From: Paratrimastix pyriformis
Taxonomy: Eukaryota > Preaxostyla > Paratrimastigidae
Length of the DNA stretch: 64,000 bases
Direction of reading: 5' to 3'
NCBI GenBank assembly: GCA_027972325.1
Contig: JAPMOS010000007.1
Span: 303,501 to 367,500, forward strand
Part shown: positions 56,084-64,000 of the stretch, piece by piece
Numbering within the stretch: position 1 is the first letter of the stretch
How the letters are laid out: each line of letters starts with the position of its first letter
Made by a program: the position numbers and the translations under genes
Notes under the pieces: generated by a model
The model's input: the letters and a program-made list of their open reading frames with translations, nothing else
Told to the model about the DNA's origin: nothing
Databases searched by the model: none

Positions 56084-56752
56084 CAGCAAAAGTGGCCAGG
56101 CGATCGACGGACGCTAAAACCCGGCTTTCGGCCGAGTTGGTCGATGAGCACCGGAAACCCGACCGAGCAGACTCCCACAACGTTGCAAATGCGAGAGTTT
56201 TGGACCCCAAGTGTGGGAAATCCTGCTAATTTGATCTTCTCCCCAACAATATCCAGCGCGCGGAGGGCGTCTTCCTCCGTTGTTGCCCCAGTTACGACGA
56301 TATGCCCGGAATTGTAGATGTTAGCGGTGACGGATGGTCTTCTTAATTTCAATGTGAGGTAGCAACGTTTCTACGAAATGGAGAGGCGGCGCTCGAATCG
56401 GTGGCTTGTGAGTTCATGGAACAGACCTGTGGTATAAATTCGACATTCCAGGAAGCGTTGGCAAGTTGTCGCAAATCGAGGTGACACCCAACATCCGCTG
56501 CAGAAACGACATTCCTGAAGCAGAAGAGCCGTTTGTGGCAAACGAAACCAATGGGGCAGACGTTATTCGGGGGATGATTCCGCTCGGTTCTGGGTCGGTT
56601 GGTCCTATTTCTGTTTCTGTTCGGGCACGCTTCTCGCCCGCACCCCCACACTCGAAGTTCTCGCCTTCCCCACAGCCTTCCATTTCTTTCACAGGCGGGG
56701 TGAAAGCCGCTATCTCGGGAAGGGCTGTCCCCGAAAACGTTCTGGGAAACAT
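55496..56752 (-). CDS. TBP-like factor lacking the DNA-kinking phenylalanines
   Basis: Five exons fixed by frame: 56562-56752, 56427-56514, 56113-56370, 55622-55723 and 55496-55570, 237 residues. Donors are GTCTGC, GTCTGT, GTCCGT and GTTTGT. The core aligns end to end with the TBP saddle: SGIIPRITNVVSAADVGCHL (TBP SGIVPQLQNIVSTVNLGC), LKLRRPSVTANIYNSG, IVVTGATTEEDAL, ICNVVGVCSVGFPVLI, and repeat 2 with AAITIQATGSVTIMGAE and LYKAFDLIYPSLVEH. The four phenylalanines that intercalate at TATA in TBP (human F193, F210, F284, F301) are replaced by Tyr, a non-Phe segment, Arg and Gln. This favours a TBPL1/TRF2-type or otherwise diverged factor over canonical TBP. The 5' exon is short, acidic and low-complexity; its ATG is the first in frame after the upstream Aurora stop. 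Confidence 0.85.
55880..56085. repeat. GGAGC/GGGGAGGA repeats and (GA)n in the TBP-like intron
   Basis: A roughly 10-bp unit GGAGCGGGGA repeats about 12 times, then (GA)n of about 36 bp. All lie in the 389-bp third intron, by far the largest of this gene. Confidence 0.85.
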
Positions 56753-56889
56753 GACAGAAATGGGGAGAGGCGGTGGCCGGGGCGAGCGAGCCCATCCAAT
56801 GGGCGCGCCCCGAAACCCCAGCCGCCCGAGAAGGGAAAGAGAAAAACGCAAACGACACGACACGACACGACACGGAGACACTCTTCTTC

Positions 56890-58668
56890 TCACAGCCGCA
56901 TCCCGGCCAACTCGGCAGTCAAGGGCACCAGCTGCTGGACAACGCGTTGTGGTGGCTGTGGCCGTGGGGGGGTGTCGACCTCCGACCCACTGCTCGATCC
57001 GGCGGGGGATGTCGCTGCGGAGGATGTCGCAGTGGCCGGGGGCGACCGATCGTCAGCAGCGGCGGTGGCAGGGCCCGCGACGGTGGCCAGAGCGGCGAGG
57101 GGTGCCGGGGCGAGGGAGGCCAATGAGGATGCAATGAAGGCACGCGGGGGCGGAGCGGCCGTGGGCTGTTGGGCCAGCATCCGGGTGCCGTACTTGAGGA
57201 TCCACGGGTGCCGCAGAACCGCCTCCAGGGGCATCCGCTGGCCTGGGTGCAGCACCAGCAGCTGTGGACAGCGAACGGCCGGATGCAGATTCAGGGAACG
57301 TGTGGGGAGGGGGGGGGGGGGAGGGGGGGAGCGGAAGGGGAGGGAGGCCGGCAGACCTTGGAAATCAGGTCGCGGGCCTCGGGAGAGAAGTGATCGGGGA
57401 ACGACATGTTCACCTGCGGACCGCCATCCCAAAGACAGATTATGCTCAGTCAGTGGCCGAACGGCTGAAGGCTGTTGGTGGGATGGCGGCGGCGTGTGGT
57501 GGTGGGGAGGTCGACGACTGACCCGCTTGATGCGGGCGTAGGTCCGCTCGCGTGATTGGTCGAAGAAGGGCGGCTCGCCGTGGAGGAACTCGTAGATGAG
57601 CACGCCCAGAGCCCAGTTATCAACGGTGGCGTTGTGGGGCTGTTCGTTGAGCATCTCCGGGGGCAGGTAGTCCGGGGTACCTGAGGCCAGTCAGACGGGA
57701 TGTCAAAGAGAATCCCGCGAAGGGTGCCCATTGTGGGGGATGGGGTGGGGTGGGTGGTGGGGTGGGTGGTGGGGGGATCCTCCAGACCGCAGAGGGTCAG
57801 CCGTCGGGTGTGGTTGGGCGAGTGCACCGACCACCCGAAGTCGGAGATCTTCAGGGTGTTGTTGTACCCCAGCAGGATGTTCTCTGTGTCCACCGCCCCC
57901 GAGCATCATCCACACACGCGCGTCCCCGGGGTCAACCACGAGCTCGGGGTCGGCGCGAGGGTGGAGGTGGGCCGACGCCCAGGGGTGGGAACCAGCAGCA
58001 GCGACGATGGCGGGGACGGACCGGGCTTGATGTCGCGGTGGATGACGTTCTTGTTGTGCATATAGATCAGGGCCCGCGTCAGCTGGACCGTGTACTGGGT
58101 GGCGCCCATGGATGGCGTGCAGTACAGGAAAAGAGGGAGGCGGGAGAGATGGAGACGTTGTTCGGGCGGGATGTAGGGGGGTGGGGTCGGAGTGGTGGGG
58201 TCGGAGAGAGGCAGCAGACCTCGGCGGAGGCCGTCTCGGTGAAACGGCCCAGCTTTTGCAGCATCTTGTACATCTCCCCCCCAGGAGCGAACTCCAAAAT
58301 CAAGTAGATCCTCTTGGCGTCCCAGAACCATCCGCAGAACCGGAGGATATTGGGGTGTCTGCAGTGCGTGAGGGGGAGGGGGGGGGGGGGGGGGGGGGGT
58401 GGATGAGGGGTGAGGGCAAAGACCTGCGAACAGACCGGAGGTGCGCCTGAATCTCCACTTCACGTTTGAGTTGGGTTTGGCATCCTTCCTTTTCAAGTTG
58501 CTTTTTGAGGAGCACCTTCAAAGCAACAATGTAGTGGCTCGCTTTCTCGCGTGCGATATAAACATTGCCATATTTTCCTTTACCCAAAGGTCGGCCAATC
58601 TCGAAATCATTCAAGGTCCAACGCTGAACTGGGGCTGCTGGCGTAGAAATGAATGGGGTGGGTGACAT
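56890..58668 (-). CDS. Aurora-type mitotic serine/threonine kinase
   Basis: Seven exons fixed by frame: 58436-58668, 58220-58358, 58022-58094, 57788-57883, 57523-57680, 57357-57413 and 56890-57261, 375 residues. Donors are GTCTGT, GTCTGC, GTCCGT, GTCTGG, GTCAGT and GTCTGC. Aurora features: [30 protein letters not shown] (ATP Lys), [51 protein letters not shown] (DFG) and activation loop [16 protein letters not shown] with the conserved Thr. The last catalytic segment is [15 protein letters not shown]-terminal Ala/Ser/Pro tail of about 80 residues is not typical of the family. It acts in spindle and chromosome segregation; subtype A or B cannot be told. The ATG at 58666-58668 was chosen over a GTG further upstream. 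Confidence 0.95.
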
Positions 58669-59161
58669 GGGGCATGGGGAAGATGGGTTGGCCACCGGCT
58701 GGAGGATCGAATCGGAGGGAAAATAAAATAGCTGGATTCCCTAGATCCCACCCGAAACAAACCCGTGCGATTCTCTTCGCGGCCGCAACTTGTGGTGGAT
58801 CTTTCTTTTTCAAATTTTGCATCCCAATTTGAACGTCGGGATTGCTTGTAGTGGATGGGGCGAATTAGACACTCGCTGCCGGAGCGCTCCTTGCACTGCC
58901 TTCCCCCACAAATCAATGTCCTATCTTTTGCTGTTGAATCTGAAGGTTGTTCTGGTGGTTGGGGATGAGACCGAAGATGCATCTCGCTCAGATGCGATAG
59001 AATCAATCGTCGGCAAGAAACTCCGGGCCCATCGTCCGATTGCAGCTCTTTGCCCCGAAAACCCCACCAAAATGTTAAAATGTTGGCTGCACGCACGCAC
59101 AAACCGCAAAATGCAAAATACTACACGCACTACGAGGATTTGATTATTCATTATTGTACAA
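58669..59161. other. Spacer upstream of the Aurora kinase
   Basis: 493 bp between the Aurora start and the stop of the membrane-protein gene, both minus strand. GC content is clearly lower than in gene bodies. No conserved frame is seen. A short upstream Aurora exon cannot be excluded. Confidence 0.45.
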
Positions 59162-60853
59162 TTACTTTGCGTCCATGGACTGCAGCTTGATGGCGCCCGA
59201 TGCCGAGGTGAGGGTGACTTCGACATTGGGACAGGAGGCCGATGTCGATGCGCCCTTGATGATGCCCTCCTTGAGCTTGGCCTGCGATGTGGTGCTCTGG
59301 CAAAAAGCGGGTCAGACCCCGGCGGGACCGCAAGCGCCAGACCTGAAAGATAGCCCCTGCAACGACGGGCTCGGGGCCCGTTGTGGTCTCGAGGGAGTAC
59401 TTCCCGTTGCACAAGGTCGGCAGGGACACGACTTGCTTGCCGGTCCCGGTGGTCATCATCATGGCGACCTCGGCCGTGCTGTTACTGACGTAGGCCGAGA
59501 TGGGCCCGCCCTCGACCGTGGTCACGTCTAGCACCCGTGTGGCGCACATGCTCACGGACAGCTGCACCGATCGGTCAAGTGAGACAAAAACTGGGGGAGG
59601 GGAGGGGGGACAGACCAGGGTTGTAGCTGCCGTCCCGACGACCTTGAGCCGGTTGTCCACGACGACTGCGGTGAGGGTCACCGAGGAGCCGCCCTGGATG
59701 TTGAGGGTCCGCATGGAGGAGTCGCTGATGCTGATTGACCCCCGGCTCGTCCCCGGCATTTGGATCTGCCATCCCCAGCACCGATAAGGACAGCCAGAGG
59801 GCCAGAGGTCCCAATGGATGATATCAGAAGGGAAGAGAGAGGCCAACAGACGGTGACATCGGCCTCAGGCCCAGAGAAGGTGGAAAGGACCACGGTGCCA
59901 TACTCCGACCGGAGGCTGAGCAGGGCCTCGTCGAACCCCGATGGAGTATCCACACCAGCGAGTCTGGTCTCGTAGACGGTGATCGACCCCGAGAGGGTGG
60001 TGACCTCCAGGGTGGCCAGGGCGCACCCGTGGATCATCACAGCGCCTGTGCCGAACTCGCGGTTGTTGACGATCAGGTAGCCCACCGAGGACGTCACCCC
60101 GGTGATCGTGACGCTCCCCGGGGTGGTGACCTAGAGCGTGGAAGGTATTACCCGTGGCGGGCATGTGAAATCGGCGGACGTTGATGCGCAGGGGGATGGG
60201 CCACTTCCGCGGGACGCCCAACTCGAGGAGGATCTGGTTGCACTGGTGCACCTCGAACAGCGTCATGTATTGCACGTCCAGCTGAAGGTCGCCGTCTGCG
60301 GTGGGCACCAGGGTGGGCACCAGGGGGGTCATCTCGGCGATGGCAGCTTTGGAGGAGCCCGTGAAGGTGTAGTTCAAGGTGATCGCTTGAAGTGCGAAAA
60401 GAAAATTCGGGGATTGAATATGGAACGAGAAAAAAGCGGACCATCGAAATCGGTCTGGGTGATCTGGACCATGCTGACCCCGAGGAGGAGAGATACGGCC
60501 TCGATACTGTGATTTTCGAATTTAAAACTTGTTGGAGCGCCTTGAAAAAACGAGGTAAAATATATGAAAGGGATTCGGGACGAACCATACTTGAAAGAAG
60601 TTGAGCAGCTATCGATAGCATTGTCCAACATGAGCACATAAATCGAGAGGAAGATCGAAATAGCAATAATCAGGAAGACAATAAACAAGCAGGCAAAATT
60701 TTTGATGCATGTGCAACAACGTTGTCCCTTGGTTTGGGCCTTGATGTCGCGGAGAGTATCAACAATGCTGACATCGATCGATTGTTTTTTTGCTTTATAG
60801 GACGTTGCGCCACGTGGCCGTTTAAACAACTCGGAATTTTCGAGGAAATCCAT
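59162..60853 (-). CDS. Single-pass membrane protein with beta-rich extracytoplasmic part
   Basis: Six exons fixed by frame: 60442-60853, 60180-60385, 59852-60130, 59616-59765, 59343-59561 and 59162-59296, 466 residues. All five donors fit GTCYGS or GTCYGT (GTCCGC twice, GTCTGT twice, GTCTGG). A 50-residue basic N-terminus containing a CCTCIKN cluster precedes one hydrophobic helix (FACLFIVFLIIAISIFLSIY). With no signal peptide, a type II orientation is likely. The remainder is Val/Thr/Ser/Gly-rich with alternating hydrophobics and repeating ladders (ALATLEVTTLSGSITVYE, RGSISISDSSMRTLNIQG, KLKEGIIKGASTSAS), as in right-handed beta-helix or adhesin-like folds. Few cysteines. I do not recognise a named family. 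First-exon base composition is AT-rich, unlike later exons. Confidence 0.85.
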
Positions 60854-61100
60854 CCAAAATCAGGGGAGCTTGAGCCTGCTTGACAACAGGTGATAAATAA
60901 GCTATAGCCCTGAGTTATAGCGATTCATCCGGGAGAATGTTTTTTGCTCCCGAGACCATCAAGAAGAGGATCGCAGCCAAACATTGTGTTCGAAAGGTTT
61001 GGCCGTTATAATTTTGTTGCTTTTAGTTGATCGGTCGTGTTAGATCGAGATTCTTGCCCCAACATCAACCTGCAGAGAGTTTGAGGAGCTCCTTGTCGTG
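60854..61100. promoter_or_regulatory. Divergent promoter region, membrane protein and p40-like gene
   Basis: 247 bp between head-to-head start codons, AT-richer than surrounding genes. It contains GTTATAATTTTG near 61003-61014, which could act as a TATA-like element for the + strand gene (inference). Confidence 0.4.
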
Positions 61101-62521
61101 ATGAAGGAACGATTCTTCTATTACCAAGTGCTTGCCTCCCCTTCACTTCTTTTCTCAGAGCCCTTTATTTCATTCTATAAAGACTGTCTGCCACCTCAGC
61201 CTGTTTTGTTCCGATGTTCCTATCATGATGGCTCGGCTCATCCAGCGCACATGTATGCCATTCCGCGAAGGGGATCCCTCGAACGCGGGAACATGTTGAT
61301 GTGTGTTCCTCAAGGTCGTCCTCGGGGTCGCGCCTCCCCCGGTATTTACCCCGTGCTTCCTCGCAGGCGTGCACTTCGCCATGGACCGCGAGACCTATCA
61401 GACGCTGGGCATCACGGGCAAGCCCGCTCCGGCCCATTCAGGGTGGCGAGGGCAGCGATACGGTTTGTTTGTTTCTTTTCCCCCGGGGCGCAGAGCGCGA
61501 GCGCCCTCATATGGCCGGACCGGCACTGCTGATGCGCGCAGACGTCTGGGTGGACACGACCAAGCCGCTGCCTGCGTCTCAGGCCCATCGGCTGCTGTGG
61601 TGTCTCAACCCCGACCGGGTGTCTCCGGTGCCCCTTCTCCTCACCCGCGTTCAGAGTCTGCCCAACCCCAGGGACTCGCCTCCCCTGACCCGCCCTCCCC
61701 TCCCCCTCCCCCAGATGGCGCCAGCGTGGAAGTGCCCCCACAGATGCCGCCTCAGGCCAGTCCCGCCGGCTGTGCCCCCCCAGTCTGGGCGGAGCTAAGC
61801 AAATGCTTGCCCAGGCACACGTACACCCGGATTCCCTATGCGGCCCTGCCGCCCCTGGACCACCTGGTCCCGTGCACCTGCAGGACCGCCCCCATCTCGG
61901 GTCTGCCCGTCATGTCGGGTCGTCATGTCGGGCTTCATTACACGCGCTCCTTCCTCACCCACCGCCCGCTGACCCCGCCAGCCAAGCGGCTGCATCCCCA
62001 GGAAGAGGCCATCCTTGGGGACGCCTTGGAGTGGGCCGGCCTGGTGGCCTGCGCCCCCATGATGTTCCCGTCCGTTCTCCCCCGGCCCCCCCCACACACC
62101 CCCCCACACCCTCTTCACACACCCCTTTCGTCTTGCCAGCGTGCTCCAGCGTGGCGGGCCGGCCGCGCCTCTCCAGTACGGCGGGGACGAGGCCGCTCAG
62201 GACCCGGCCGCAGCCCCGGCGCCCCAGGTGGCCGCCGACCTGTACCCCTTCAGCTCCCTCTTTGAAGCTCCCCCGTCCGGCCAGCAACCGCCGGCCCCCC
62301 CAGAGCCCTCCTCCTCCGCCGTCGCCGCCCCTCGGTGCCACTGCCCGGGCGTGGCGACGGACAAGAGCGAGGGCGGGGCGGCCGAGGCTCCGGCGGTGGT
62401 GCTGTTGCCCTTCGGGCAGATGCCCCGGGCCGGCCCCGAGGGGCTCAGCGCGCACAGGCTGGAGGGGATGCTGCCCCAGGAGGCCATCGCCCAGGTGATG
62501 CAGGCCCTGGAGTCCGTTACC

Positions 62522-62555
<34 letters not shown>

Positions 62556-63012
62556 GGCCTCCCTTCCTCGGTGTGGCCACTACTGGGGGGCGCTGGTAGT
62601 CCCGCCCCGTCGCCGCCCTGCCCCTCAACGGGACGCTTCCTTCTCCCCTCGGGGTTTCGGATGGGGGGCCTGGGAACAGGGGCCTGGTCACCTCGGGCCG
62701 GCTGCCCTTCGCCTGCATGACCGTGTGGAGCTTCCCCGAGGCCCCACTGGCCTACGGGACCCACGTGCGCATGCCGCCCCAGGGCGCCCCGGTCCGCTTG
62801 CCGCCCGCTCCCCTCACTGCTTTCCTGGCCTCGCTGCCCCGCCCTCGCTGCCCCGCCTCGCTGCCCCCCCACTGCTTCTTGTCATGTCCCCATCATCGCG
62901 ACCCATTGTCGGGCGGGGGTGGTGTGCGTGTGGTGGGACAGGCTCGGACCCCGTGACGGTGCTGCTCCTGCCGCGGAACCACTGGGTCATGTACACCGAG
63001 GAGGACCCCTGA
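61101..63012 (+). CDS. RPP40: RNase P/MRP subunit p40-like protein
   Basis: RPP40 is a protein subunit of RNase P/MRP (tRNA 5' processing, rRNA processing). Exons fixed by frame: 61101-61314, 61367-61462, 61494-61655, 61715-62069, 62140-62511 and 62680 onward. Donors include GTCTGC and GTCCGT twice. Similarity to human p40 lies at VPQGVHFAMDRETYQTLGIT (human LSLDKDTYEETGL block), RADVWVDTT with HRLLWCLNP (LDSKKYERISWSF block), GDALEWAGLVACA (ALELFDWLGAV block) and LPFACMTVWSFPEAPLAYGT (APWVTLSVQGFADSPVSW block). The end is VTVLLLPRNHWVMYTEEDP with TGA at 63010. An Ala/Pro-rich insert (about 62160-62400) is extra. The last junction is ambiguous: the GTCCGC donor near 62797 would break the frame, so a donor near 62884 may be used. 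Confidence 0.78.
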
Positions 63013-63223
63013 TGGGGCGAATGGGGACATGCATGCCCACCACAAAGAGAAGGCCCGCACGGCGAATATGTGCTCTTGAAAACTGGGAAAGACTGGGCGT
63101 GGGAGAGGGCGTGGGAGAGGCGTTGGAGAGGGCGTTGGAGAGGGCGGGGAGATGGTGATGGGGAGGGGGCGGAGGCAGAAAACGGGATTGGGCGGGGGGG
63201 GGGGGGGGGGGGGGGGGGGGGCC

Positions 63224-64000
63224 TCAGAGGAACGAGAGGTCGCTGTCGTTCTCCGGGGGCCCTGCTGCTGCTGCTGCTGGGGCCTCTTGTTGGTCCCCGC
63301 CCGCCCTCGCGTCCCCTGCGCCGCTGCCGGGCCGAGGCGACGGGGGCCGTGATGATGGCGCCCCGGACTGCTGCTGCTGGCTGGGAGCGGCGTGCAGGGG
63401 CAGGGGCAGGGGCGTCGCGGCGGCCTCGGGGTCGTCGCGGCTGGGGTTCCGCAGCCGGCCCAGGTCGCCCGGGGCTGGGTGGGGCCCGGGACGGGCACCG
63501 AGGGGCCGACGGGGCGGCGGCGCCGTGGGGCGAGAGGGGCGACGGCGGCGGCGGGGAGGTGGCCAAGGCGTGCGGGGACAGGGGCGGGGGGCCGTCCCCC
63601 AGCCGGGGCGAGGTCGGCGGGGAGAGGGACAGCCCGAGGGAGGAGGGGGCCGGCGTGGCCGGGGTGCTGGTGGGGGCCGGGCTGGCCGGGTGGCGGTGCC
63701 AGGTGGCCCGCGGCTTCCGGGGGGTGGCCGCCTCGCTGGTGGTGCTGCTGGCCGCCGGGGTCGGGGCGGGGGTCGGGGCGGGGGAAGCCGCCTCCGGGCT
63801 TTCGGCCAGGAATGAGGAGGCGGCGGGTGAGGGCGGCGCGGCCCGGGCCGGGGGAGGTGGGGGGGGCGGGGCCCGGGCAGGCGGCGGGGGCGGCGGGGGC
63901 CCGGGCGTCCGGGCGGCCAGGCTGAGGTTGCGCAGGAGCAGGTCAGTCAGGGCGCTGACCGAGGGGAACCCCTGCGGCGCCCGGTCCGAGGTGGCCCGGG
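63224..64000 (-). CDS. Low-complexity protein, C-terminal part, continues past window
   Basis: I do not recognise this gene. The minus-strand frame from about 63545 to the stop at 63224-63226 is open and ends with an acidic tail, AGPPENDSDLSFL. Before it lie a short Gln run and Pro/Arg/Ser/Ala sequence (PGDLGRLRNPSRDDPEAA). Near 63960 the strand encodes SALTDLLLRNLSLAARTP, the only segment with globular character. Between these, Pro/Ala/Thr-rich sequence prevents a confident choice of frame, and an intron is possible. A poly-G run (63194-63220 on the + strand) lies just downstream of the stop. Confidence 0.45.

Noticed and set aside
1-64000. tRNA, rRNA or snRNA genes
   Set aside because: I looked in the AT-richer spacers for tRNA-like GGTTCRA boxes and conserved rRNA or U-snRNA segments and found none convincing. 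A covariance-model scan would be decisive.

Overview
The window is nuclear DNA from a GC-rich, intron-rich unicellular eukaryote. It carries WASH complex subunit 1, the class III PI3-kinase adaptor VPS15, an Aurora-type kinase, a TTC27 protein, an RNase P/MRP p40-like subunit and a TBP-like factor. All are split by many short introns, mostly about 45 to 80 bp, and there are no operons or Shine-Dalgarno signals. I cannot name the species. Gene spans below run from first to last coding base; where the reading frame fixes both intron ends, exon coordinates are in the evidence.

Layout, left to right. 1-16.3 kb: the 3' part of a proline/alanine-rich gene (+); a large F-box gene with ankyrin-like exons (+); two tandem paralogous F-box genes (-), one with a frameshift; an F-box/LRR gene (+). 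16.6-24.9 kb: WASHC1 (-) head-to-head with TTC27 (+), which holds a possible antisense retrotransposon remnant in an intron. 25.2-33.9 kb: a giant LRR/polyQ/coiled-coil gene (-) head-to-head with an unassigned acidic protein (+). 34.1-41.8 kb: the most unusual part. A ubiquitin-specific protease carrying two N-terminal CBM20 glycan-binding modules (-) is head-to-head with a gene encoding two GT49 (LARGE/B4GAT1-like) glycosyltransferase domains followed by a radical-SAM/SPASM-like domain (+). 42-43.7 kb: a further F-box/LRR gene (+). 43.8-55.2 kb: VPS15 (-). 55.5-63 kb: a TBP-like factor (-), an Aurora kinase (-), a single-pass membrane protein (-) and the RNase P/MRP p40-like gene (+). The right edge holds the C-terminus of a low-complexity gene (-).

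Three genome-wide traits stand out. (1) Donor splice sites follow GTCYGY rather than GTRAGT. (2) Introns of the transcribed strand carry long C homopolymers, so poly-C versus poly-G on the + strand usually shows gene direction. (3) First exons are AT-richer with mixed codon use, while downstream exons approach saturation in GC at third positions. Functionally, WASHC1 and VPS15 belong to endosomal trafficking. Five F-box genes, one of them probably broken, and the CBM20 protease point to ubiquitin-based regulation. The CBM20 protease and the GT49/radical-SAM gene share an 82 bp intergenic region and may be linked in glycan metabolism (inference).
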